Origin: Bacteroides sp.
Lineage (GTDB): Bacteria > Bacteroidota > Bacteroidia > Bacteroidales > Bacteroidaceae
Direction of reading: 5' to 3'
Assembly (NCBI GenBank): GCA_021204375.1
Contig: JAJPZL010000096.1
Coordinates: 1-12,348 of the forward strand
DNA: 12,348 nt
The translations under genes and the position numbers were made by a program. The notes beneath the pieces were generated by a model. It was given only the letters and a program-made list of their open reading frames with translations. It searched no databases and had not been told where the DNA came from. Of the stretch, positions 1 through 8,609 are shown one piece after another (within the stretch, counting starts at the first letter, position 1; each line of letters begins with the position of its first letter).

Positions 1-1
1 T

Positions 2-2146
2 ATGAGCGTATGGCTGACAGTGGGAACTATGAGTATCCGTGCCGACGAAGGAATGTGGCTGTTGCAACTGATGCAGGAGCAACATTCCGTGGATATAATG
101 AAAGAACAGGGCCTGAACTTAGAAGCAGAGGACCTTTATAATCCGGTCGGGGTCTCCCTGAAAGATGCAGTGGGTATTTTCGGAGGCGGATGTACCGGAG
201 AGATCATTTCGCCCGAAGGTCTTATTCTAACCAATCATCATTGCGGTTACTCTTTTATCCAGCAACTGAGCTCGGTAGAAAAGGATTATCTGACAGAGGG
301 GTTCTGGGCCATGAACCGCCGGGAGGAACTCCCGGCTCCAGGATTAAAATTTACCCTGATCCGGAGGATCGAAGATATAACCGCCCGGATACAAAAAGAT
401 ATCCGGGAAGGTACTATTACGGAAGTAGAGGCCCTGGGAGATACTTACCTGAAAAGAACAGCTAAGGATTTGCTGGAGGCAAGTGATCTGAGCGAAGAAA
501 AAGGAATTGATGTACAGGCTCTTCCCTTTTATGCCGGCAATAAATATTACCTGATCTACCGGAAAGTCTATACGGATATACGGATGGTAGCTGCTCCGCC
601 CTCTTCGGTAGGGAAGTTCGGAGGTGAGACCGATAACTGGATGTGGCCCCGGCATACGGGTGACTTCTCCATCTTCCGTATCTATGCAGATGCGAACGGT
701 GAGCCGGCTGATCACAACGAGAACAACATCCCTTTACAGACACCCAAACACCTGGTTATCTCCCTGAAAGGGATGGAAGAGGGAGATTATGCCATGATCC
801 TGGGATTTCCCGGGAGTACCAGCCGTTACCTGACCGTATCTGAGGTAAAAGAGCGCATGGATGCCATCAACACCCCCCGCATCCTGATCCGGGAGGCTCG
901 TCAGCAGATATTGCGGGAAGAGATGGAGCAGAGTGATAAGATCCGTATCCAGTATGCTAATAAATATACAGGTTCTTCGAACTACTGGAAAAACTCCATC
1001 GGGATGAACAAGGCCATTGTTGATAACAAGGTATTGGAAACCAAAGCTGAGCAGGAAAAAGAGTTTTACCGGTTCGCACAAGAGCAGAATAGCAAAGATT
1101 ACCAGGAAGTAGTGGATAAAATAGATGAACTTGTAGCAGCCACTTCTCCTTTAATACGCAGGCGCACCCTGCTGACAGAGACATTCCGTACCGGGATCGA
1201 ATTCGGAGCCCCTCATAATTTGCTGGATCAGCTTCTTACGGCTATGGAAAAGGGAGAGGGAGAAGAGGTGGCTTCTCTTACTACTCAGATAGAGGATGCT
1301 TTTGATAAGGTACATAATAAAGATTATGACCACGAAGTAGACCGCAGGGTAGCCCTGACGCTGATCCCTCTCTACGCCCGACGGGTAGAGAAGGAGTACA
1401 GGCTGGAATTTTACGAGGTTATTGAGAAGGAGTATGGGGATGATATGGAGGCTTTCATCAACCGGATGTATGATCACTCCCTTTTCTCCGACAAAGAGAG
1501 GCTGGAAAAATTTCTGGAAGCCCCTTCGGCCAATGTAATAGAGAACGATCCTGCCTTTATTTTCAGAAGATCGGTGACAGACGCCCTGGCAGAGATAAAC
1601 GAAGAGTTATCTCCACTGACCAACCGGTTAGCGTTGCTCCATAAAACTTATATCCGGGGACTGGGAGAGATGAAGTTACCTATCCCGTCTTACCCGGATG
1701 CTAATTTCACTATCCGCCTTACGTATGGGAATGTATTTTCCTACAAACCCCGTGACGGTGTTCATTACAGATATTACACCACTGCTGACGGCATCCTCGA
1801 AAAAGAGGATCCGGAGAACCGGGAGTTCCAGGTGCCGGCCAGACTCAAAGAACTGATCCTGGAGCGTGACTTCGGTCCGTATGCACAGCCTGACGGATCG
1901 TTGCCTGTATGTTTCCTGACCAACAACGATATTACAGGAGGAAACTCGGGAAGTCCGGTGATGAACGGGAACGGGGAGCTGATAGGGTGTGCTTTTGACG
2001 GGAACTGGGAGTCGCTGAGCGGCGATATCAATTTTGATCCTGAAAAGCAGCGTTGCATCAATGTGGATATACGTTATATTCTCTTCCTGATCGATAAACT
2101 GGGGGGATGCAAACACCTGATCGACGAAATGACCGTGATCTATTAA
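2..2146 (+). CDS. dpp7: S46 family dipeptidyl peptidase, DPP7-like (5' end cut by window edge)
   Basis: Periplasmic serine exopeptidase that removes dipeptides from peptide N-termini. The chymotrypsin-like triad is visible: His80 in NHHCGY, Asp221 in [10 protein letters not shown] and Ser649 in GGNSGSP (numbered from the ATG at 2). The residue 18 after the serine is Gly667. This is the place of Arg673 in Porphyromonas gingivalis DPP11, and glycine there is the DPP7-type state, which favours hydrophobic P1 residues. Asp666 and Asn212-Trp213 match residues that hold the substrate N-terminus in the family. The N-terminus looks like the hydrophobic end of a signal peptide with cleavage before DEGMW, but it has no basic n-region, so the true start is probably upstream of the window. 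Otherwise the length is normal for the family. The stop lies 16 bases before the next S46 gene, suggesting one operon. Family is certain; the DPP7 subtype is inferred from one key position. Confidence 0.93.
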   Translation: MSVWLTVGTMSIRADEGMWLLQLMQEQHSVDIMKEQGLNLEAEDLYNPVGVSLKDAVGIFGGGCTGEIISPEGLILTNHHCGYSFIQQLSSVEKDYLTEGFWAMNRREELPAPGLKFTLIRRIEDITARIQKDIREGTITEVEALGDTYLKRTAKDLLEASDLSEEKGIDVQALPFYAGNKYYLIYRKVYTDIRMVAAPPSSVGKFGGETDNWMWPRHTGDFSIFRIYADANGEPADHNENNIPLQTPKHLVISLKGMEEGDYAMILGFPGSTSRYLTVSEVKERMDAINTPRILIREARQQILREEMEQSDKIRIQYANKYTGSSNYWKNSIGMNKAIVDNKVLETKAEQEKEFYRFAQEQNSKDYQEVVDKIDELVAATSPLIRRRTLLTETFRTGIEFGAPHNLLDQLLTAMEKGEGEEVASLTTQIEDAFDKVHNKDYDHEVDRRVALTLIPLYARRVEKEYRLEFYEVIEKEYGDDMEAFINRMYDHSLFSDKERLEKFLEAPSANVIENDPAFIFRRSVTDALAEINEELSPLTNRLALLHKTYIRGLGEMKLPIPSYPDANFTIRLTYGNVFSYKPRDGVHYRYYTTADGILEKEDPENREFQVPARLKELILERDFGPYAQPDGSLPVCFLTNNDITGGNSGSPVMNGNGELIGCAFDGNWESLSGDINFDPEKQRCINVDIRYILFLIDKLGGCKHLIDEMTVIY

Positions 2147-2162
2147 TCAATGAACCAGCGTT

Positions 2163-4325
2163 ATGAGAAGAAAGGTATTGCTTCTTTTATCCTTTGTCTG
2201 CTTTTTGTGGGTAAAAGCAGACGAAGGTATGTGGATGCTTCCGGACCTGAAAAGCCAGAATGCAGCTATCATGTATGAAATGGGCCTGGAGATCCCCATT
2301 GAATCGGTCTATCACCCGGATTCCGTCTCGCTGAAAGATGCGGTGGTACACTTTGGAGGAGGGTGTACAGGAGAGGTGATCTCGGCACAGGGTCTGGTAT
2401 TGATCAATCACCACTGCGGATACAGGTTTATCCAGCAACACAGTTCGGTAGAAAAGGATTACCTGACAGATGGGTTCTGGGCCATAAACCGGCAGGAGGA
2501 GCTTCCGTGCCGGGACCTTTCCGTTACTTTCATTGAAAAGATAGTGGAGGTAACGGAATATGTAAAGAGTCAACTGGAAACAGACGAGGATCCGGAAGGC
2601 ACCCATTATCTCTCTTCCACCTACCTGAACCGGGTAGCACGCCGTTTTGCGGATGAGAACAGCATTGAAATAAATAGTTTCCGGAGTGTGGAGCTGAAGC
2701 CGTTCTACGGAGGTAACCGCTATTACCTCTTTATTAAAAAGAGTTATAAGGATGTACGCATGGTAGGGGCGCCTCCCTCCTCTATCGGAAAGTTCGGTGC
2801 CGATACGGATAACTGGATGTGGCCCCGCCACACAGGTGACTTTGCGCTGTTCCGCATCTACGGAACTGCTGAGGGAGAACCTGCGGAGTACGCGGAGACC
2901 AATATACCGCTGGAGGTAAAAAACTATATGAAGATCAGTTTATCGGGTGTCCGGGAGGGGGACTTTGCCTTTGTCATGGGATTTCCCGGGCGTAACTGGC
3001 GGTATATGATCTCCGATGAGGTAGAAGAGCGGATGGAGACGACCAACTTTATGCGGGAACACATCCGGGGTATACGGCAGGAGATCCTGCTGGAAGAGAT
3101 GCTCAAAGATGATGCTGTACAGATCCATTACGCCGGTAAATATGCGGCATCGGCCAACTACTGGAAAAATGCCATCGGTATGAACGAAGGGTTGGTCCGG
3201 CTGAATATCCTGGGAACGAAAAAGGCCCAGCAGCAGAAACTGCTTGCCCTGGGAGAGGCAACCGGGAACGAAAACTACCGGAAGGCTTTTGAGGAGATCA
3301 GGGAGGTAGTAGCAGCCCGACGTCAGCCGCTTTACCATCAACAGGCTTTGGTCGAAGTCTTTACTAACGGAATGGACTGGATGAAGATCCCTGCAACGCA
3401 GACTTTTGTATCGGCCCTGCTCAGTAAAAAGAAGGACCGGATCGCCGCGGAGAAGGAGAAACTGATAGCTGCGGCCGATACCTACTTTGAATCGGTCCCT
3501 TTTCCGGAAGTAGAGCGTAAAGTAGCCAAAGCTTTAATGAAAGCGTATATGGAGTATATTCCGCGGGAGGAGCGTATTACTGTGTTTGAGGTCATTGAGA
3601 ACCGGTTCAAAGGAGATAGTAATAAGTTTATTGACGATTGTCTGCGTTTCTCGATTTTCGGTTCCCGGGAAAACTTCCAAAAATTTATCCGGAAACCGAC
3701 CTTCCATAAAATAGATAAAGACTGGATGGTCCTTTTCCGCAGCTCGATCAACAATGGACTGATCGGAGCAGAACTGGCTATGGAGGAGATCAACCGCTCG
3801 TATGCCCTGGCTCATAAAGTGTGGGTGAAGGGAATGATGGATATGAGAACAATAGAAGGGATCCCAATCTATCCGGACGCCAATTCTACCCTGCGCCTTA
3901 CCTACGGACAGGTACTTTCGTACGAACCTTACGACGGTATGGTGTACGATCACTATACGACCCTGAAAGGCGTCATGGAAAAGGAGGACCCGGAGAACTT
4001 TGAGTTTATTGTACCGGACAGGCTAAAGGAACTGTACCGGGAAAAAGAGTATGACCGGTATGCGGATGAAGCGGGAGAGATGCCTGTTAATTTCATTGTA
4101 AATACCGATAATACCGGAGGAAACTCGGGTAGCCCGGTATTGAATGCACAGGGGTATCTAATAGGGACGGCATTCGATCGTAACTACGAAGGGTTGACGG
4201 GAGATATTGCCTTCCGCCCGGCTTCGCAGCGGGCAGTTTGTGTGGATATACGGTATACACTGTTTATTATTGAAAAGTTTGCCGGGGCGGGTTACCTGCT
4301 GGATGAAATGGAGATCCTACAATGA
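2163..4325 (+). CDS. dpp11: S46 family dipeptidyl peptidase, DPP11-like (Asp/Glu-specific)
   Basis: Complete 720-residue S46 peptidase, a paralogue of the gene before it. Residues 1-19 form a signal peptide (MRRK, a hydrophobic stretch, then VKA before DEGMW), so it should act in the periplasm. Triad: His84 in NHHCGY, Asp226 in WPRHTGDF and Ser655 in GGNSGSP. Arg673, 18 residues after the serine, is the S1 residue that gives P. gingivalis DPP11 its preference for Asp or Glu at P1; even the serine and arginine numbers agree with that enzyme. Asp672 and Asn217-Trp218 fit the N-terminus anchor. The helical domain between Asp226 and Ser655 is intact. No Shine-Dalgarno sequence is seen before the ATG, as is usual in Bacteroidota. 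With the DPP7-like neighbour it would cover acidic plus hydrophobic P1 residues and supply dipeptides for uptake. Subtype rests on motif reading, not an alignment. Confidence 0.95.
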   Translation: MRRKVLLLLSFVCFLWVKADEGMWMLPDLKSQNAAIMYEMGLEIPIESVYHPDSVSLKDAVVHFGGGCTGEVISAQGLVLINHHCGYRFIQQHSSVEKDYLTDGFWAINRQEELPCRDLSVTFIEKIVEVTEYVKSQLETDEDPEGTHYLSSTYLNRVARRFADENSIEINSFRSVELKPFYGGNRYYLFIKKSYKDVRMVGAPPSSIGKFGADTDNWMWPRHTGDFALFRIYGTAEGEPAEYAETNIPLEVKNYMKISLSGVREGDFAFVMGFPGRNWRYMISDEVEERMETTNFMREHIRGIRQEILLEEMLKDDAVQIHYAGKYAASANYWKNAIGMNEGLVRLNILGTKKAQQQKLLALGEATGNENYRKAFEEIREVVAARRQPLYHQQALVEVFTNGMDWMKIPATQTFVSALLSKKKDRIAAEKEKLIAAADTYFESVPFPEVERKVAKALMKAYMEYIPREERITVFEVIENRFKGDSNKFIDDCLRFSIFGSRENFQKFIRKPTFHKIDKDWMVLFRSSINNGLIGAELAMEEINRSYALAHKVWVKGMMDMRTIEGIPIYPDANSTLRLTYGQVLSYEPYDGMVYDHYTTLKGVMEKEDPENFEFIVPDRLKELYREKEYDRYADEAGEMPVNFIVNTDNTGGNSGSPVLNAQGYLIGTAFDRNYEGLTGDIAFRPASQRAVCVDIRYTLFIIEKFAGAGYLLDEMEILQ

Positions 4326-4330
4326 CAAGA

Positions 4331-4356
4331 CCGGATAACCTCTTTACCGGCCTTTT
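4331..4356 (+). terminator. probable rho-independent terminator after the peptidase genes
   Basis: Six bases after the DPP11 stop, CCGG (4331-4334) can pair with CCGG (4347-4350). TAA and TTA extend the stem inside a one-base bulge, leaving a five-base loop. CC and TTTT follow at 4351-4356. The stem is short and the T-run is only four long, so it would be a weak terminator. Confidence 0.45.
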
Positions 4357-4360
4357 GTCC

Positions 4361-4368
4361 TATCTTTG
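4361..4368 (+). promoter_or_regulatory. Bacteroidota-type -7 element for the zinc-ribbon gene
   Basis: TATCTTTG matches the Bacteroides -7 consensus TAnnTTTG exactly and lies 22 bases before the ATG at 4390. I see no good TTG-type -33 element at the usual 19-21 base spacing, so the assignment rests on the -7 box and its position. Confidence 0.55.
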
Positions 4369-4389
4369 CCTCCGTAATTAAAAAAACAA

Positions 4390-4686
4390 ATGCGTATGGA
4401 ACAAAAATTTTGCCAGAGTTGTGGAATGCCGGTAAATGAGGTAAACCTGCAGGGTACCAATGCCGACCATAGTAAAAACGAAGAGTACTGCTGTTATTGC
4501 TACAAAGAGGGAGCTTTTACCTCCGATTGCACCATGGAGGAGATGATAGAGAGCTGCCTGAAATATTTGCAGGAGTTCAATAAGGACTCGGAGATACAAT
4601 ATACGGCAGAAGAGGCACGTGCCAATATGATGCAGCTCTTCCCTCAACTGAAGCGGTGGAAAAAATTGATCTTCTCCCTGCTATGA
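4390..4686 (+). CDS. small putative zinc-ribbon domain protein
   Basis: A 98-residue cytoplasmic protein of the putative zinc-ribbon family (the Pfam zinc_ribbon_2 type). Cys8 and Cys11 in CQSCGMP pair with Cys34 and Cys37 in CCYC to make a likely four-cysteine zinc site, with Cys35 and Cys47 as extra cysteines. The family signatures GTNAD, SKNEEYC and GAFTSDCTMEEMIE are present, followed by a short helical tail ending in LKRW. The molecular function of this family is not established. Two starts are possible, 4390 or the second ATG at 4396; both lie just after an A-rich stretch. The last seven or so residues, KLIFSLL, look like an extension past the usual LKRWK end (see findings). The gene has its own promoter element and converges on the helicase gene. 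Confidence 0.85.
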   Translation: MRMEQKFCQSCGMPVNEVNLQGTNADHSKNEEYCCYCYKEGAFTSDCTMEEMIESCLKYLQEFNKDSEIQYTAEEARANMMQLFPQLKRWKKLIFSLL

Positions 4687-4749
4687 CACTCATTCCGGGT
4701 ACCGGGGATGCCGGCACGGTTGTATGTACTGCGATACCCGGAGTGAATG
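4687..4749. repeat. imperfect inverted repeat between convergent genes
   Basis: The arms are cactcattccgggta (4687-4701) and tacccggagtgaatg (4735-4749). They pair over 15 positions with one C/A mismatch and one G/T wobble. The 33-base loop holds further short self-complementary pieces (CCGG twice). It begins on the base after the zinc-ribbon stop and ends about 30 bases before the helicase stop, so it is the only structured element between two convergent genes. It may act as a terminator in either direction, but neither side has a T-run. Confidence 0.5.
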
Positions 4750-4779
4750 TTATGGAAATTGTCTCTTTGCTAAACAGAA

Positions 4780-7649
4780 TTAGCGAAGAAGTTTTTCCAG
4801 TTCTTCCCGGCCGGGCAGGTAACTCTCACCGGGAGATAGAACAGCGTCTGCTAGATCCTGTTTCTTTTCCTGAACGGCCCGTATCTTCTCTTCAAGGGTA
4901 TCTACCGTAACAAAACGGTAGACAAATACGGAATTCCGTTGCCCGATACGGTGCGCCCGGCTGATAGCCTGCTCTTCGGCCGCTACATTCCACCAGGGAT
5001 CCAGAATAAAGACATAGTCGGCCTAGGTAAGGTTGAGCCCTACCCCTCCGGCCTTCAGGGAGATCAGAAAGAAGTTACACTCCGGAATTTCCGCAAAACT
5101 CCGGATCACCTCTTCCCGGTTGGTGGTTGTACCGGTAAGCATCGCATAGTTCCACTGCCGGGCCTGCATCTCACGCGCTATGATATCCAGAAAAGAGACA
5201 TAGGCAGAGAACAACAGCACTTTGTGTCCGGAACCGCCGATCTCTTCCAGCATTCTGAAGACCTCTGTCATCTTGGCTGATTCTTCCTGACAAGAGGGGT
5301 CTACCAGCAAAGGGTGAAGAGAGATCTGTCTTAACCGGTTGATCGCCTTTAGTACGGCAAAGGGTTCGTAACTGTTCCCGCCCAGGCAGTTCTCCATGAT
5401 CAGGTTACGGACACGGGATAGTTCTTCCTGGTAGATCCGCTGCTGTCCGGGCTCCATATCACAATAGATAACCTCATCCATCCGCTCCGGCAGATCACTC
5501 AGTACAGTCTCCTTCTTGCGCCGTAACACAAAAGGGGTGATCAGGGTACGTAGGCTCTCACTACGTGAGCCGGATATATCTGCGGTAATGGGTTGTATAA
5601 AGTAGTTCCGGAAGGTGGTATGATCGCCCAGAAGTCCCGGATTGATCACACTCATAAGCGACCACAGGTCGCTCAGGGAGTTTTCTACCGGAGTTCCCGA
5701 AAGGGCTACATAGTGAGCTGCTTCTATACGGTAAACGGCTTTATAGATCTGCGAAGTGCGGTTCTTAAAGTTTTGTGCTTCGTCGAAAACAACAAAACCA
5801 AACCGTTTCTCTGAAAGAAAGGTAATATCATTGCGCAACGTCTGGTAGGTCGTGATCACCACATCCCAGCTCATCATGGCCTCTCTTTTCCGTTCCTGGG
5901 CTATACCCGTATAGACCATAGCGGTCAGAGAATGAGCAAATTTCTTCAATTCGTTCACCCAATTATGTACCACTGAGGCCGGAGCTACGATCAAAGAGGT
6001 ATGATACCGGGGCAGAGCAGGTTCTGCCGGTGCTCCGGCAAAGAGGTCACCCTGATTGAAAGTGTTCGTTCTATCCGAAGTACCTTTGGGGACCTCCTCT
6101 TTATATTTTAACAGGAGAGCCAGTGTCTGAATGGTTTTCCCCAAGCCCATATCGTCTGCCAGGCAAATACCGAACTTTTGCCGGTAAAGATGATACATCC
6201 ACTCATATCCCTCCTGTTGATAGCTTCTTAATGTTGCCCGCAACCCAGCAGGGACCGGAACCGGCGAAACGGGCGTTTCGACTTTTTGATACTCCTGAGT
6301 GATGGAACGTACCAGATTATACTGGGAACGACGCAACGTATATCCTTCACGGGCGGGACGGGCAAACAGAAAGAGTCCTGCATAACGGGCAAACCACTCT
6401 TCGGGGATCAGGAAGATACAATGATCCTTCATCCGGAAGATACGGTTACCGGTAAGGATATGCTCCCGGAAGGCCTGGAAAGGGATCTTCTCTCCACTCT
6501 CCAGGATCGCATCGGCTTTCAGTTCAAACCAGTCGCTGGTCTCGGTGCGGTTAATAGCGAGTTGCCACCCTTCTAGGTAGTAATTCTCACTGTTCCCTTC
6601 ATTACTGATCTCAAAACCGGACTTTACCAGCTGGTCTTTATGGGTCTGAAGCTACTCCACCACAGCTACCTGGGATTCGCTATCGGGAATCAGGAAGTGT
6701 TGTCCGCCAATGCTGAGCCCTTCATTCAGCAGTATCTGTGCATATTTTTTCTCTCATCGGCGGTCTCTGACGATCTTAAAAAAGCGATATTGGTCTCCCT
6801 CTTCTTTCAAATAGACAATTACATCCTGTTGATCGAAAAAAGAAACCAGGTTTTCCCCATACCGGAAAAGGAGCCGGATAGTCCGGCAGGAGAAGACATC
6901 GGTCTCTACGGAGAGCAGCACTCTCCTGAGAGGATCTATTTTCAGTACTTCAAATCCCTCGACCTCAATATCCTGATTGACAATATTCTTCAGGATGAAC
7001 TTCCGGAAATAGGCCTCTTCATTCTGGCGGGAGATAAGAACCTCTTTTTTATCGGTAAAGGGTCTTACCCGGTTCCCTGAAAAACCTTCAGGTAAGTGGA
7101 ACAGCTGGTAATCCACCCCTATTCAACCGGGAGTTTCACTGATAATACGGACAGTGTGTTCGGCAGGAACGATCTCTTGCGTATCGGCCTGGAGCCGGAG
7201 GGTATAACGGATCTTTTCGTCGTCGCGGTAAAAACCCAGCGAGGGTTTTAGTTTATCGATGGAAAGGATCAGTTGTTCGGATTTATAAAGATTCCGGATA
7301 CGGGTCTCATAGAAAAAAGCGAATTACCCAGGATATACAATAGTTCCAGGATCTCTGCAACCTGCTTGCTGATATAGCTTCCTACCTGCTTTTGGGTATG
7401 CTTATCGGGTTGCCGGAAGAAGTCAGTTTCGGTTTTATATCTTTTTCCATACAAGGCATAGAGAGCAGCGTGTTCCAGGCCACGGCAGACCTTCACCACT
7501 GCCTTTTCATCCTTTGTGATCTCTTCATCAGCTATATTTTTACCTAAGAACCGGTAATACTCTCCCATATCGGTAGCCCGACAGGGTTGAATGGAGTAGA
7601 TACCCCATGCAGATTCCGGAACCAAAATAAAAATAAGTTGTTCATTCAT
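4780..7649 (-). pseudogene. SNF2/SWI2-family helicase gene, interrupted by four stops and one frameshift
   Basis: Restored, this encodes about 956 residues, starting MNEQLIF at 7649 and ending EKLLR before the TAA at 4780-4782. It is an SF2 ATP-dependent DNA translocase of the SNF2 group. Walker A is DMGLGKT (near residue 505), motif Ia SLIVAPAS, motif II DEAQ (near 623), motif III SGTP (near 651), motif V LKAGGVGLNLT, and motif [10 protein letters not shown] near the C-terminus. The first 400 or so residues are an N-terminal region I do not recognise. Breaks: loss of one base in an A6 run (7313-7318); TGA at 7123-7125 (expected Trp, codon 176); TGA at 6754-6756 (codon 299, probably Arg); TAG at 6652-6654 (codon 333, probably Gln); TAG at 5020-5022 (codon 877, just after GGVGLNLT, where homologues usually have Gln or Glu). 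The open middle part, 5023-6432, keeps the ATPase lobe but lacks the end of the second RecA lobe. A role in DNA or transcription remodelling is known only for the family. Confidence 0.88.
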
Positions 7650-7670
7650 TGATACATCGTTTGGAATCTA

Positions 7671-7678
7671 TAAAGATA
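7671..7678 (-). promoter_or_regulatory. possible -7 element of the helicase gene
   Basis: Read on the minus strand, TATCTTTA differs from TAnnTTTG only in the last base. It lies about 21 bases before the helicase ATG. No -33 element is apparent, so support is weak. Confidence 0.3.
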
Positions 7679-7747
7679 AGGGTTATGCTCCATCCTTATG
7701 GCATAATATACCTGTTTTTTGTGAGGAGAACTCTCGCAAAAATAATC

Positions 7748-7755
7748 TACCTTTG
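7748..7755 (+). promoter_or_regulatory. Bacteroidota-type -7 element of the ZIP transporter gene
   Basis: TACCTTTG is an exact TAnnTTTG match 23 bases before the ATG at 7779. A TTTG at the end of a T-run (7718-7721) is the best -33 candidate, but it sits about 26 bases away instead of 19-21. Confidence 0.55.
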
Positions 7756-7778
7756 TAGAGTCATTTAAATTAAACCGG

Positions 7779-8584
7779 ATGGAAGGAAATATTGCTTTTG
7801 CTCTCTTGCTGACTCTGTTTTCCGGCCTGGCTACAGGTATCGGGAGCCTGATCGCGCTTATTGCCAAGAGTACGAACAAAAAATTTCTCTCTTTTTCCCT
7901 GGGACTCTCCGCAGGGGTGATGATCTATGTATCTTTTGTAGAGATATTTGCAGAGGCCCGGTATACACTGACAGAGGAATTGGGTGAGACCTATGGACTG
8001 ACCACTACCGTGGTGCTCTTTTTCGCCGGAATGTTACTGATCGGAGTGATCGACCGGCTTGTTCCTTCTTTTGAGAACCCGCATGAACCACGCTCCGTAG
8101 AGGCCATGAAGAAGCGGCCTGTTCATCCGGAAGCTAAACTAAAACGGATAGGTATGATGACTGCGCTGGCTATCGGTATACATAACTTCCCGGAAGGGAT
8201 AGCCACTTTTACGGCTGCACTGGAAAACCCGACTCTGGGGATAGCCATTGCAGTAGCGATTGCCATTCACAATATCCCGGAAGGGATAGCGGTTTCGGTA
8301 CCGATCTATTACGCAACCGGTGACCGCAAAAAACGTTCCGGCTATCCTTACTATCCGGACTGGCAGAGCCGATAGGAGCTCTGATCGCTTATCTTATTCT
8401 GCTCCCTTTTATTTCTCCTGTGGTTATGGGATGTGTCTTTGCTTCAGTGGCGGGTATTATGGTATTTATCTCGCTGGATGAACTCTTACCGGCTGCACGG
8501 GAGTACGGAGAACATCACATCTCTATTTACGAATTAATTACCGGTATGGCCATTATGGCCGTAAGCCTTATTCTACTGGCATAA
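7779..8584 (+). pseudogene. zupT: ZIP-family divalent metal transporter (ZupT-like), one frameshift
   Basis: Inner-membrane transporter expected to import zinc and possibly other divalent metals. Restored length is about 268 residues, close to E. coli ZupT (257). Visible features are an N-terminal hydrophobic segment, a charged cytoplasmic loop near residues 98-124, and the two metal-binding helix motifs HNFPEG (His135, Glu139) and HNIPEG (His164, Glu168). The frame opened at 7779 stops at 8373-8375 after 198 residues. From 8336 the next frame continues as [16 protein letters not shown] and on to the TAA at 8582-8584, which is typical ZIP sequence. The shift falls at AAAAAA (8328-8333). One extra A, or a -1 slip there, would join the frames as K-K-T-F-R. 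So the gene may be a recent pseudogene, a sequencing error, or less likely use slippage. The start has the only good -7 box in this region and diverges from the helicase gene. Confidence 0.88.
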
Positions 8585-8609
8585 CAGCCACACTATTATA
8601 AATTGTGAA

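Noticed and set aside
2187..2831. Minus-strand open frame of 214 codons
   Set aside because: Shadow of the DPP11 gene; its composition follows the sense codons and it matches no family I know.
4939..5280. Plus-strand open frame of 113 codons
   Set aside because: It lies antisense to the helicase motif V to VI region, where the minus strand gives clear family sequence; no start signal or recognisable protein.
6640..7080. Plus-strand open frame of 146 codons
   Set aside because: Antisense to the helicase N-terminal region; long only because the minus-strand gene lacks stops in the mirrored frame.
4390..8584. A zinc-homeostasis cluster joining the zinc-ribbon protein and the ZIP transporter
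   Set aside because: They are separated by a 2.9 kb helicase gene on the other strand, have separate promoters, and zinc binding by the small protein says nothing about zinc uptake.
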